A stretch of DNA of 64,000 nucleotides from Spirogloea muscicola (lineage: Eukaryota > Streptophyta > Zygnematophyceae > Spirogloeales > Spirogloeaceae), in NCBI GenBank assembly GCA_009602725.1, contig WELB01000226.1, positions 75,549 to 139,548 on the forward strand, written 5' to 3'. Under the pieces are notes generated by a model. The model was given only the letters and a program-made list of their open reading frames with translations. It made no database searches and was not told where the DNA came from. The position numbers and the translations under genes were made by a program. This document shows, piece by piece, positions 1 to 12,316 of this stretch. Position 1 is the first letter of the stretch; every line of letters starts with the position of its first letter.

Positions 1-1259
1 TGTGGGCGGCTCGTGGGCGGGGGCGCACCCCCGGGACAGCGGCCGAAGCAAGTGGGCCTTCCCGAGAAAGCAGAGGCGGCTCGGATTTTGTGCCCCTCCA
101 CCCGTCGGAGACGTCCCATCCGCAGGACGGTGGCTGCACGAGGCCAGCCCCGGGCGGAGGACAGACGGAGGCGGGAGAGTGAGAGGGAGAGCGAGAGCGA
201 GAGCGAGAGCGAGAGCGAGAGCGAGAGCGAGAGAGCTGGAGGAGGGAGGAAAAGGGCGGGGGGAAGAGAGAGGAGGCGGGGCTCTGAGTTGCCGGAGTGG
301 GTGACGTGCATGGAGGAGTGGATGTGGCAGCGCGTCCGGCGGGAGGCCTGCCGGGCCGGGGCCGGGAGGCGGCTGGCGATGCCGAAGCGCCGGGAGCGCA
401 GGCGAGGGTCGCAGTCGGCGGGCGGGGGCGTTGCCCGCCCCCACCCGCCGCCAGTCTGGCGGCGGCGCTCGAAAACAAGTGGTAAAGCGACCGGAAGATT
501 TACGCCCAGAAGATCTTAGAAGACCTCTTGAAACTAAATGTCAGGGCCTTCGTCAGTAGCAGTGTTTTGCACTGCAGATGAGGCTTAAGTCGCCCTCATC
601 TGAGCACAACGTTTGTCGTAGAGTTCTTAGTCATTCATGTACGTCCTGCTAATAGCACGAGAGAAGTCTTCATCTCATCTGTGCTCGCGTGTCTTTATTT
701 TCCCGTCTAAATGAGGTGATTACGGTAGATCTGCTCGTGGAGGAAGGCAAAATCGCCACGGAAGATGGTCGTGCCGCAGGCGCGGGCGGGGGCCGCCCCA
801 CTGGGCGCGCGCCGCGCCCGCCGCCGCAGCGCCGGCCGGACCAGGCGACGCCCTCCGAGCCGCCGCGGCAGCCTGCCGTCCGATGCAGATCTACGCTTCC
901 GGGGCCCCTACCGTCTGTGTCGGCAGCGGGGCTTGCGCCGCAACTTGCGGCGGCTGGCGCGGGGCACCCGCTGACAAGCGGCACCGACGGTGCTGCGCGG
1001 CGTGATCTACAGCGCGATGATTAGCAGTGCCCGGTACGGACGGTACGGAGTATCCGACAGGCTGCCCCCACCCCCCCCCAGGGAGCCGCGCCGCCAGCCG
1101 CGCCCAGCGCCGACGGCCCCTCCCCCTCCCCCACCTCCCCACCCCCCGGCCTCCCCTCAAAAGCCTGCCCTCGACTCCCAGCCAGCACACACCCGCCGGG
1201 CTCGCTCGGCTCCCAGCTTCCTCTGAGGCCAGCAGAGGCGCCGCTCGCCGCCGGCAGCC
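1..1259. other. GC-rich stretch, no gene recognised
   Basis: No open reading frame here shows a recognisable domain; the long frames are low-complexity Arg, Pro and Gly runs expected from high GC. The last ~170 bases before the ATG at 1260 are pyrimidine-rich and could be the promoter and 5' leader of the gene that follows. A microsatellite sits at 181-235. Confidence 0.4.
181..235 (+). repeat. (GAGAGC)n microsatellite
   Basis: About eight tandem copies of the hexamer GAGAGC, slightly irregular at both ends. Confidence 0.9.
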
Positions 1260-3430
1260 ATGGCGAGCCCCGCCCGCCTGGCCCTGGCGCTGCTCGCCGT
1301 CCTCGTGGCTGCGCCTGCGGTGCTGGCCACTTTCACCACGGTCACGGGCTATGTCTACTGCGACGTTGACAAATCCAACAGCGTCGACATCCCGTACGTC
1401 GCTGCCTCCCTGCCCGCCCTTCCTTTGGGTTGCAGAGGGCCGATGCAGCCAGCCGCTCGACACCCTCTTGAAACAAACCCTCAATAGAACTTTGCAACGG
1501 GGAGTGGACGCAAGGCCATACCGGAGCCCCGCTGCATTGCACCCGTGAGAAGTGCTTACTTGCCCTGGTGAGCTCACTGCTATCGGTCGTACTCTGTGCT
1601 GAGAGAAGAACGCGTGCTCTACTTTCTCAGGCCTGACACGCCGGCCAAGGGAGCCCAGGTGAAGATTGTGTGCATCGTCGCACCACCCAACAATACCTCG
1701 GTGAGTCCATTCGCAGCTACCTCACAAGCAGGCACTCTCCTGAGCAATGTATGCTGCGCGGACGCCTGCCTGGTCCATTTCCTTCTGCGCTTGAAGGAGG
1801 CATGTCGAGTGAGACTCAGCGCTGCCTGCTCTTGTAGCTCCGCCAGAAGAGCTGTTACACGTGACAGCTTGCAGGCCATCAACAATCTGACTGTGAGACC
1901 CTGGCGACACTGCGTGCAGACCAAATACGCTTTTGCAGATGCAGATGGCATGTACACCTTCAACATGACCATCCCTACGTTCAACAGCACGCGGGGGCTA
2001 TTTGGAGGCTGCATTGCATCCCTGGTCAATCAACCAAACACCACCTGCGCCAAGCCTGGCCCCTGTAACGGGGGCGACGTGGGCACGACGGTCCAGAACG
2101 GCACTGGTGTGTTCCTCGTCTCCCATCTGTCGAGACACTGAAGATGTGCCAGGGCTTAGACCATGAGCTCCATCGTACAGTGATCAGACTGCATTGGGAC
2201 AAAGGTTCATGGGAAAGAGAAGGTCAAGCCCGGCGCCCGACAAGCACTGCTGAGTAAATCGCTGTGCTGGCAGGTGGGTCGATCCTCTACTACGGCACGG
2301 ACTACAGCCTGCCGCCGTTCTGCTTCGAGCCGACTCCCAAGTCACCACCACCCCCCAAGTCGCCGCCGCTGCCCCCCGTCTCGTCGCCGCCGCCCCCCGT
2401 CTCGTCGCCGCCGCCGCCCCCCGTCTCGTCGCCGCCGCCGCCCCCCGTCTCGTCGCCGCCACCGCCCCTGGTCTCCGCCTCACCGCCACCCCCATTCCAG
2501 TGCCGAGTCAAGGACTGCAGTGGCTGCGACTGCGACTACAAAGATGGGGGCAGCTGGAAGCAGATCTGGAAGGATGGATCTTATGCCTGGTTCTACTGCA
2601 CAGGCACAGTTCAGCTGCCCGTCTGCCCTTCACCGCCTCCTGCCCCCAAGTTCCCACCACCTCCACCTTCTCCGGTACCCTGCCGCAGCAAGAGCACCAA
2701 CTACAATGACGGTGGCTCCTGGCAGGACAAGTGGAACTTTGACAGTGACCACCAGGGCTGGTACAGCTGGTACTGCAAGGGCAGCACATACATCCCCGAG
2801 TGCCCGTCGCCCCCACCAGCTCCGAAAAGCTCCCCACCGCCCGCATCACCTCCCCCTCCCCCAGCCTGCCGCAGCAAGAGCACCAACTACAATGACGGTG
2901 GCTCCTGGCAGGACAAGTGGAACTTTGACAGTGACCACCAGGGCTGGTACAGCTGGTACTGCAAGGGCAGCACATACATCCCTGAGTGCCCGTCGCCCCC
3001 ACCAGCTCCGAAAAGCTCCCCACCGCCCGCTTCACCTCCCCCTCCCCCAGCCTGCCGCAGCAAGAGCACCAACTACAACGACGGCGGCTACTGGCAGGAC
3101 AAGTGGAGCTTTGACAATGACCATAAGGGCTGGTACAGCTGGTACTGCAAGGGCAGCACATACGTCCCGGAGTGTCCTTCGCCTCCCCCTCAGTCATCTC
3201 CTCCTCCTCCACCTGCATCACCTCCTCCCCCCCCTATCACCTGCTTGTCATCGAGCTATTCCAACACTGACATGGGTGACTGGAAGTGGATCACAATCTC
3301 AAATTCTCAACAGTATAGGTTTTGCAGTAAGGATGGACATCAGTATCCTGTCTGTCCATCTCCTCCCCCTAGTCCACCAGTTTGCTACTGCATTTGGGGA
3401 TGGTGTTGGCCATCGGGATGCCACAACTAA
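1260..3430 (+). CDS. Secreted Pro-rich protein: Ole e 1-like domain plus Cys/Trp repeats
   Basis: Four exons (1260-1393, 1631-1700, 1920-2106, 2274-3430) join in frame to 515 residues. Residues 1-23 are a clear signal peptide (hydrophobic core LALALLAVLVAAPAVLA). Residues 24-150 resemble the Pollen Ole e 1-like fold: VTGYVYCD, then GAQVKIVC, a Gly-Met-Tyr-Thr-Phe segment, paired cysteines, and an end with YYGTDYSLPPFCF. Residues 155-205 are Ser-Pro(n) blocks typical of O-glycosylated extensins. From residue 207 come five modules, each starting with Cys, carrying DGGSW..W and W-Y-C, ending in P-x-C-P, and separated by Pro-rich linkers. N-glycosylation sequons lie in the first domain. A cell-wall or matrix protein is inferred. 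Modules 2 and 3 are almost identical DNA copies. A TGTAA motif at 3618 could be a polyadenylation signal. The Ole e 1 assignment rests on motif resemblance only. Confidence 0.85.
2681..3195 (+). repeat. In-frame 186-bp tandem repeat (two near-identical units and a diverged third)
   Basis: Units begin with the TGC codon at 2681, 2867 and 3053, each 186 bases (62 codons) apart. The first two differ at only a few bases over their full length, while the third has several coding changes. This points to a recent duplication or gene conversion inside the exon. Confidence 0.9.
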
Positions 3431-4799
3431 AATGTAGGTGCCATAAATAGCGACAGCATCCTTTCTGTCCAGGCACAGGTGGTCCAAACACTGATAGCAC
3501 TGTGATCCCTCCTAGTGCTACACAAGACACATAAGACTGTTATGAAACGCACACGGTCTTCTCATTGCTATTCATTGGATAGTCAAAGAAATGGATGTCT
3601 CAATACTTTGTCAACTCTGTAAGATCTTGTGACTCTACTGTCATCTGACATACCTAGTTCGCAGACTCTACTGTCATCTGGCTGATTACTTCGCATGATA
3701 GAACTCTTACCATATGCTGTTATTACTGTTAGACCTCTCAATCTCAAAAGACAATTCTTCTTTCTGCAGCAGCTAAATTCTGGTATGTGATAAAGATTTG
3801 AAGATTATGGTAATAGATAGTTATGTGACAGCAGTCACCCATCTCCAAAATATGCTTGACGTTTTGAAATGCATTGTACAAAGAGAAAGCCAGGCTGCAC
3901 TGGTAAGGGTTGTGAAGAAAAGCTCGCACCTTCGTGATAACACCCAAAGCTTGTAGCAACACAGTCAATTTACACACGAAACGTCAAAGCCGGAGGAGGG
4001 AAACTGACCAACAATTTATAACTCTCTACCTCTGGCTCGACGAGCGCCTTTCTAGGTGCACGCAGTATGTCTCATGTGCTATGCCATAAGCAAGTGCCGA
4101 CAAGCTCTCTTGCACCGACCTGCCCAGACTTCGCCTACCCACTTTGTACATAGTCCTAGCTCCGACGCTCAAAGCATCTCCCAGCCCTTGAACGGGCAGC
4201 ATGCGACCCATTCGAAGTACACAGCCAAGCATGTGTGACCAGGCCAAGAAGTGCACTTGGGTAGTAGCGCGCGGGCACCAGTTGGTCACTGGAGGGCCTT
4301 TCACGCCATGCGGTCGTCGCAACCTCTTCTTGCACCACGTCTCACCATCCCTCCGCATCTCCTTGATGTCCATTGCTTTGGGCTGATCTCTCACAGCCAC
4401 CAGTCAATTTGGCCGCGCTTTCTTTCTTGATGAGGCTGCTTCTTCGCCCCCCGGGCAGCAGTGTAGCCGCCGGTATCGGCGCCCAGCCTATCCTTGGGCG
4501 CTCTGGGAGGCCCTGCCACGAGACACCCAGGCCGAGGCCCCCGGAAGCCAGCTCTTGCTGCACGCCCCTGTCTGCTCACGCGCATCTCCGACGCAGTGCA
4601 TGGACCTTAGTCGAGAGAGCATGAGGCCGACTCCTGCTGGTGATGCGAAACAAAGACACTCATTCGGCAGGCGGCAGCGGTTGGTCGGCCAGGACAGAAG
4701 CAGCTGCAGAGGAGAGAGCGGCTCCGCTGGAGGAGGAGCAGCTCTCCTCCAGCTGACCAGAGGTGCTTGAGCTCCCATCCGCAGAAGTCACGGGGAGAA
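3431..4799. other. Intergenic, nothing recognised
   Basis: This stretch holds the presumed 3' untranslated region of the Pro-rich protein gene, with TGTAA at 3618-3622. I see no domain-bearing frame on either strand and no obvious RNA gene. Confidence 0.4.
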
Positions 4800-4814
4800 G
4801 CCCCGTGCTTCTTG

Positions 4815-6560
4815 CGCCTTCCGGCCCTTACATCCTCGTTCAGCCCATTGGGCTGGCGTCTCACAGCCCCCGCCCCTTGGGAGGGACTCACCTCGTGCAG
4901 AGAGCAGCAGCCCTCGCCCGTTTCGGGGGAGCGTACTCCGGTCCCGGAGCGCGGCGGGCAAGGGCGCCTGCGGAAGGAGAGGGACACCCCCGTGGCACCC
5001 GCGGCGCTGACGCGGCCCGTCAGGCGCTGACGCGGGCGGCGGGGCTCGTACACGTGGCCTGCTGGTGCCCGGGCAAAGCAGCCATCCGACGGGGCGCCGC
5101 CACAGGCTTGTCGGCGCCGGCACCGACGTGGCGCCCGCCGCGGCGCCACGTCGCCGCTCGGGGCCTCATCTCCCGGAACTGTCGGGCACGAGTTCCGCGC
5201 CGGGACCCGCACGCGTGCCCCCGCCTCCGGCCGGGCGGGGTACGACCGGCACGTACTCCCACCCGCCGTACGGCCGGTCCCGCCCGGGCCGACCAGGCTG
5301 CGCCCCGGCGCCTTCCCCTTGGCCCGTCTCACGGAGCCTCTCCATGCTCTGCGGCGTGAGGTTGCCCCCAGGCGCGCGTGGGTACCGAAGAAGTGAGCTC
5401 TTCCAAAGAGTCTCATGCCATCTGTGCCATTCGGCCCTCAGACCTTGTACACTCTCTTGGCTGCCTCTCACAGCCATTGCCGTGAACCGGAAGAGGTCTT
5501 TCTCAAAGAGGACAGACACTTCCTGACCACTTGAGTCGCTGTGTGCTTTAGCGCTTTTCTGGCCCCTCCGAAGTTTGTTCACTCGTTTCCTGGGCTGGCC
5601 AACCACGGCCATCGCCCTCTACTGGAAGAGGCTTTCTTCCAGTAGAGAGCGATGGCTGTGACGAGGTACGAAGGGCCGAAAGGCTTCAAGATCATATAGC
5701 TATGCAAGAGACTACAGCGACTGGGACTCTTTAACCCCTGCTGCCAGGTAGTGAACAAGGTATGAAAGGGCCGGAAGGCGCAAAACACGCTAGACTACTC
5801 TCCGTGACTTTTGACACTGGGCGGTCAGTAGGCTCTAGTCAGCAAGTGTACATCGAGATTGAGACCGCTGTCCATTGGTTTCTTAAGGACCACTTTCCGT
5901 GGTACTTGCATTGCTGTGTGTTTGAGCGCGTTTTGGTCCCTTCGGCCCTTGTCCAAATGTCTGCGCTGCCTTTTCACAGCCCTCGACCCCTATGTATATA
6001 TATGTATCAGCTTCCTTCTTCCAAGTGCCCATTGTCCATTGACCTTGTCCCCTGTTACTCGGGCTGGCTTTCACAGCAAGAGAGAAAGGTCTCCTCCAGA
6101 AGGTCTGTGAGGGCTGTGAAAAGCCAGCCCCCAAAACCTAGACAGTCCAAAGATTCGACAGGCGCTATATCCCACACAGTATGCAAGTATCACAGCCCCC
6201 ACAGACTTTTCACAGCTCTCACCCCCTTTTGGGAGAGCTTGCTTTCCATTTCCCAATGTAACGCAAATAGCTGTGGAAGGCCAGCCCACATGAAAGATAT
6301 GCATTCATCCCCCTCTTCCACTCTAAGAGAGCCCTGCATCTTCGTGCTGGTCTCGTGCCCTGGCTGCCGCCTCAGGCTTAGGCGGGGCGACTCCTTTCTT
6401 TTTCTGTACCGAGCTTCTCCAACTTGCTGCTTCCTAGGCAGTCATTAAGCAGGCACCCTGTAGTCTCTACACTTTCCGGCTCCTACTCTACGGACCTTGT
6501 TCTTCCTTTTGTGGGCTGGCTTTTCACTGCCCTCGCCCAGTTCTGGAGAGCAAAAGAGAG
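4815..6560. repeat. Cluster of short hairpin-tail repeats (SINE-like)
   Basis: At least six short copies of one dispersed motif lie here, around 4815-4890, 5415-5500, 5531-5632, 5905-5995, 6061-6130 and 6500-6545. The fullest copy, 5531-5632, reads as a lead (TCGCTGTGTGCTTTAGCG), then TTCTGGCCCC, a GTTTGTTCA block, and a hairpin of type GGCTG-N8-CAGCC followed by CGCCC. The same hairpin ends the LINE fragments elsewhere in the window, but no coding part is attached here. Some copies sit head to head and form inverted repeats. Confidence 0.7.
5609..5654. repeat. Inverted repeat with ~22-bp arms
   Basis: Arms 5609-5630 and 5633-5654 are near-perfect reverse complements around CCATCGC..CTCTACTGGAAGA with a 2-base centre. 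The palindrome joins a forward copy of the hairpin-tail repeat to a reversed one. Confidence 0.8.
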
Positions 6561-7573
6561 TTTTGGAGAGCTGCTACCCTGTCTCCGCCTCGGCCCCGAT
6601 TCCCCGAGCGTCGGCCGCTTGCCCTGCACGGCGCTGGGCTCCGCGTATCAGAAGCACTGTCCCAACGTCTTCGCATTACCGTCGGCCGCTCCTCACGCTG
6701 CCTCGCCGCGCTTCCAGATGGTGGCCGTGGCCGCCACAAGCGTGCCGCTGCTGGCAATCCTGGTAGTGGCCCTGCCAGACACGCTTCCCGCCCATATGAC
6801 TGCTGAGGCCTCCGTGCTGTGCAGAAGCCAAAATCTGAGGTCAGAGCCTGTGAAAGTCGTCTGCCTGTAAATCTCTCAGACCATACTGCACGCTTGATCT
6901 ACAGCAGTATACTTTGCAAAACAGTCCGCATACAGGTAGTCTGGACATGCTCACAGGACGTGTGTACATGAATGCACATGAAATATAATTGATACTTGTG
7001 CAGCAATTTGTCCATTGCTTGATCAACTACTCATTACAAAAAGTGATACTTAGCAATAACAGCACGAATATGTCCTGTAACATACTTACACACGACTACT
7101 TCTTTCTCAAAATCTCATTTCTTTACTATACTTGTAAGACTGTTCAGACTAGCCCTGTATACATTAGCCCACATCTTGACATATGCATATGCAAAAAACT
7201 TGATCACATGTACATCCGAACCTGATCCCGTTGTATCGCACCCACATCACTGAAGGTCTTAGTGAATGTTATGCGCCACGAACTTTTTGAATAGATCAAA
7301 GAATGTTGTCAAATGATGAGGTACTGTCTGGTGAACGGACAGTCCCTGCCTTTCTAGAGGAGAGAGAGATCTGATACAAAAGTTCATGTAGGAAAACCCT
7401 GCAGTTTGACCGTCCACGGCTGCTTCCACATGACCTTCCTCTATAATGATATATGCTCCTGTACTATTTGTTACACATTAAAAACTTCCCAGTTGCTTCG
7501 TTGGCAACTTGACAGCACTTTGTAAGACAACGTCTCTTGCTGTATGGGAAGCTGTTGATTGTATGAGCAACAG
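6561..7573. other. AT-rich spacer downstream of the protease gene
   Basis: No coding signal was found. The region is markedly more AT-rich than its surroundings. TTACA at 7471-7475 is TGTAA on the minus strand, about 100 bases past the stop codon of the protease gene that ends at 7574, so it is a plausible polyadenylation signal. Confidence 0.4.
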
Positions 7574-10500
7574 TCAAGAAGTGCAGGTGCTTGCATACCA
7601 ACCGAATCGATCATTGATATTATCAATGATCAATTGTTTGTTTCTCAGCCATAGGTCGCCCAAGATAGGTACCTGGTCGTCTGCATAACAGCATCCATCA
7701 GGGCAATTTCTGTGAGCAAGCAAATACCTTATGAAAGAGGTCGAAGAAGATGTCTAAGACAGGATTGTTGTCTATCAGTGCATGCCATAGACTTGTGCTA
7801 TTTCTGGTCCTGCCTCTAAATACATATGCCAGACTGCGTAAATTGATTGATCAAGGCGCTAGCAGCAGCAAGGAGGTGTCTTGGATTTGACAGACGCAGC
7901 AGTCACATCGAATCTCAATGGTGAAAGGAATATACATCCAGTGCAGTTTGATAGCTTGACACAATTGAATCAGGACTTACCAGAGTAGAAACCCTGGTCA
8001 TCAGTGGTTGCCAAGAGCCAAGTGCAAGCAAGGTTGAGACTTCTTGAAGTCAACTGGAACATGTAGTCTTTCGCTTGAATGTCGTAAGTACTTGCTGCAC
8101 CGCTGAAGGAGAGGCTAATGGTAGGAAAAGAGCCAATGAAGCTTGAAAAAGAACCACTCGACACTGTGTAACATTAGCAAGCCGAAGCACCATATCAGAA
8201 TCGAAATGTAGCTCAATTGAGCATGTCCCATCCTAGGGAATCAGAGACACAGGAATCAATGATTCACATAGGAGAAAAGCTTGAATGCTACAGCTATAGA
8301 CCTACAGCATAGACCTACATAGACCTACAGCATCAAACCATGACAGCAGAGCAGGCCTGCCATTCAATAAGAGGAGCTTCTTAGCAGCCATACGAGTATG
8401 CATTCGCCGTGTCAATATTATGGGAATCCAGATCAAGACTATCATTGGACTGACCTTGGTAGCAAAGCAGTCCTGCCGTTGAACGTGACCCATCGAGCGA
8501 ACCATCGTACTGGCCATACGGGGAACTATTCACAGCACCAGCGATTGCGTCGATCACTGCTTGCTGCATGACGTTGCCGATGTACTGATTATCAGAAATC
8601 GCAAAACAACACCTCGCATTGAACCCGGTCTAGTCGATCTGCAGACCAGATGCAGATGTTGTGATTCCAGTGACAAAGTACTGCAACAGAGTGAATGCTC
8701 AGCGAGCTGAGGAGCCCAAGAGCTGGAAGCCACACAAAGTCAATTCCGAAGGGCAAGAAGACACACATGCAGCGTGGGAGGAAGCACAGGGAACGTAGTG
8801 CCTGTGTCAATGATCATGGGATAGGAGCGCCCAATGACCTGCAATATGACAATCACTAGATGGCTCACATTGTGACAAAAGCAACCCAGACAATCAGATT
8901 ACATCCATGACATTAGACATTAGACAGCGATGTACAAGAGGTAGACACCCCCAACAATGCACAGGCATACACCTGCAGGCACGATGCTCTACGACTGGAT
9001 CTGCCCAATTGAGGGCGGGCATAAGTGATCAGGGCCGGGTTCAAAGTCTAAAGTTCAGAAGGGAAGTGAAGGCTGATGTTGGTCAGAGAACCCTAACTTT
9101 CAATCCAGAAAAGAGGCAAACAAATCCAAAGTCTTCGCCAGGGCACAACTAGGGTCCTTCACCGTTTTGAAGTTATGCAGCCCGAAGCCCAGACCTGAAT
9201 TGCTCGGCCTAGATTGCTAAGCCTAAACTTGACTCTCCTGCTAGAGTGAAGCGAGTGGGGAAAACGTCTTGCCTGGCTGGAGGAGAAAACTCTTGAGCCA
9301 GCGATGCTGACGCTGACAAGCGAGGTAGCGTAGAATGAGGCAGCTGAAGTTTCAGAGACAAGTGGCGCGTAGATGACGCCTTTTGCCACAACGTTTGCAC
9401 CACCAAACCCAATGCTCCCACCACCCGCTTCGCCACCCAGGCAAATGGAGAGAATGTCTCGCCACCCCTGGCGCTGATACTGCAAGAGAGAGATCATAAT
9501 CAACAACGTCAACATCCGCAGGATTAAGCATGCCATTACAAGCAAGCCCATCATCCTTCTAAAGGTCAGGTCATGCTGTCACCATGATATGAGAAGCTAT
9601 GCATCTCTATACAATTTGAGCAAGGTGACATCGTATTGTCCGTAAGAGTTACAGTATCGCTTTGATGAAGATATCGATGGCTCCAAAGCCAAATGCGTCA
9701 TAAGTATACACGAGCCAATGGGGGATAACCAGACAAGCAATCTTCTCTTTGAGGAAGCAAGCTAATCTATGCTTGCAAGCAACCCTGACCTTGGCGTTGA
9801 AGTTGGATTGGACTGCCAAAGTAGATCTCCCAAGCCCAATCAGACCGCCCTGGGGCTCACTTGCCGTCCCAAAATGTGTGACGAAGTTGCCACTCTGGTT
9901 GTGGCCGCAGCCGAACAGTGCGGTCGCAGCAGTGCGCCCAACAGTCACAACATCACTGACCACCTCGCCCTGCAAAGCACACAACAAGGAGTTGTCAGCG
10001 AGATAGGGGGCGGCAGCGGCAGAAGTGGGTTGCTATAGCATGTTACACATTCACATTGCACATTGCAGACTTACAGAGAGTAGTGGTGGACTGTACAAAC
10101 AGCAGCTTTGGCTCCTTGAGTCAGAGGCAAGGCAGCACAACCGGAGCATCCCGTCTCTAGACTGCCAGTTACACAAGCAGAAGCCTCACATTGCTGCTGC
10201 TGCCATCCGCATACTCAATGTCATACTCGCAATGACTTCCACCAGCGAAGCAGAACCTGCAAGAAAGGAGTCTGGTCAAACTTTAATAAAATCCCCTCGT
10301 CTCACAGAGTCCTGCTTCAATTCCTGGTAGGAGCCAGACCATAGGAAGATAACACTGCGCAAAAGAGCTGATGGGACAAGCTAGCAAGTGTTGGACTTGC
10401 ATGCAGCCAGATGCAAAGAAAAGGCACATCGATCCCGGTGATCTCCTCGAGAGTGGCAGAATTGTTTTGCAAGAGCACAGGCACGCACTGGCCACGATTG

Positions 10501-11850
10501 CTGAAGTAGTTGGAGTTGGCAGATGAGGTACACGTGGAAGAGCTGCAGCTTAAAAAGCTGGCGGTGCTTGACTTGGCAGGGTTGTACTGAGCCGCAGAAG
10601 CATAAGGTGAGCAGCGTGTGCACGGAGCGCACTGCACCCACAGGAGGACACTACCAGTGTCGATGTCGACTCTGCGCCAGGCGCCGACAGGCAGACCGCA
10701 GAACAAAGGGTGAGAGCGGGCAGAGAGTGAGAGCCGCTTGTCCAGGTCAAGCAACTGGCAGAAGAGCTCTGCGAAACAGGACAGAGCGCACAACGAGAGG
10801 GCCATGGATTGGAGAGGCCGACGACTCAGGCATGGCGTCAGAGCTCCAATATGGCGAATGTGCCTTTGCACAGAGCCAACAGCTCAGCAGCAGGAAGAAG
10901 GATTGGCGGGTTTACCGCAGAGACTGCGGTGGCGTCCCAACCTGGGAAGGAGGAGGAGGAGGGCAGGCAAGAGGCAAGAAGTGCATGAGCAAGCTGCTGT
11001 CAGAGGACTGCTAAGCAGGCGCCAGACACTGCTGCTATGCACTGTAGTGGCCACCAGGACGGGAGGCAAGGTGTGCGGCACAGGCCCGGCTGTCCACCCG
11101 CTGAACCAGTGGTAGTCATCTCCGGGCTCAACGCCCCCAATCTTGCCTACTATCCGCTATCTATGACAAGATACTGTCTCGTCTCCCTGATGGTCAGAGA
11201 CAATTGCCACAACCTGCAGCTGCAGATGGTAGAGATACGTCCATACAGCCTCTTCCAGTGCCTCACGTGGCCCTCGGGCAAACCCCCGCGTAATATACCA
11301 GGATTTGGTCAAACTTCAGGCCGTAGGCCGGAATTTGAGCAGAGCGGATGGACTCTCACCGAGATGGTGATGAAGTAGAAGCCGGTGGGGTAGGTGTCGC
11401 CGCCGAGGGCCACATCGGGCAGCGGGGTTGCTGAGGTTGCCGGCGGCGGCGGCCGCGGCGCGGCCTTGGGCGGCGGCGGCGACGCGGACGCCGCCTTGTG
11501 GTGGCCCACTCCGGCCGGATGGTGGCCGGCCAGCGCGGCGCTGACGCCCGCGACGGCCGGCATGGCCGCCTGCCGGTGCATGTCCCTGCCACATTCAGCC
11601 AGATGGCCGGCGCTTGTGATGAGCGACGGGGGCCAGGCGCAGACAGCAGGCGGTCCTCCGCTCCGGGAGCGCCAGGAGCGGCGTCGGCATTGGCAGCGCC
11701 AGCGGCGGCACTGGCGGCGGCGGGGCGGGGGAGGGGGCGCGGGGACCTGGCGGCCATGTACTGGCGGTAGGCCAGCGAGGCGGTGTCGTTCCCGTGGTAC
11801 CGGTGCGTCAGCTGCAGCGTCTCGCCGGCCACCGCGGCGCCTGCCCCGCC
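7574..11850 (-). CDS. Secreted A1-family aspartyl protease
   Basis: Exons on the minus strand, 5' to 3': about 11850-11747, 11585-11360, 10941-10916, 10671-10489, 10256-10190, 9969-9790, 9479-9273, 8838-8767, 8584-8455, 8163-7981 and 7680-7574. All joins keep frame. A propeptide-like start (LTHRYHGND, then YRQYMAARDMHRQ) and a Pro-rich linker precede DTYPTGFYFITIS, VGTPPQSLR and the first catalytic motif DTGS. The flap region is EYADGSSS. GLIGLGR, the second catalytic motif DTGTT, and ILGDLWLRN near the C-terminus complete a full bilobed pepsin-like fold. Cysteines after the first DTGS suggest the disulfide-rich plant/algal type. The exon carrying VGTPPQ is only 26 bases. The intron after 9273 appears to use a GC donor. 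The signal-peptide exon is not seen and may lie near or inside the gap at 12043. The 9273 junction is the least certain splice. Confidence 0.85.
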
Positions 11851-12042
11851 CCGTCCGATCCGCGGCGCACCCCGGATCAGAGGTGTGCGGCGCTGGAATT
11901 CCGGCGCACCAGGCATCGACGTGGCGATGCCTGAGCGTGGGATTCAGGACGAGACGCCGATCGCGAGCGCGGCGCGCGGGTGGCGCGGCGCGGCCAAGGG
12001 CCGCGAGAGAGGGCGCGCCGGAGCGGACCGCGGCGGGCGTGC

Positions 12043-12316
12043 NNNNNNNNNNNNNNNNNNNNNNNNNNNNNNNNNNNNNNNNNNNNNNNNNNNNNNNNNN
12101 NNNNNNNNNNNNNNNNNNNNNNNNNNNNNNNNNNNNNNNNNNNNNNNNNNNNNNNNNNNNNNNNNNNNNNNNNNNNNNNNNNNNNNNNNNNNNNNNNNNN
12201 NNNNNNNNNNNNNNNNNNNNNNNNNNNNNNNNNNNNNNNNNNNNNNNNNNNNNNNNNNNNNNNNNNNNNNNNNNNNNNNNNNNNNNNNNNNNNNNNNNNN
12301 NNNNNNNNNNNNNNNN
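12043..12316. other. Assembly gap (274 N)
   Basis: Unresolved bases within very GC-rich sequence just upstream of the protease gene, probably its promoter or first exon. Confidence 0.95.

Noticed and set aside
13-519. Arg/Glu/Ser-rich frame over the first 500 bases
   Set aside because: It is driven by the GAGAGC microsatellite and high GC, with no domain.
2508-3221. Long minus-strand frame opposite the Pro-rich protein
   Set aside because: It is the antisense of the Cys/Trp repeats and only mirrors their periodicity.
8645-8690. An extra protease exon encoding YFVTGITTSASG
   Set aside because: It has an acceptor but no good donor, and the flanking exons join in frame without it.
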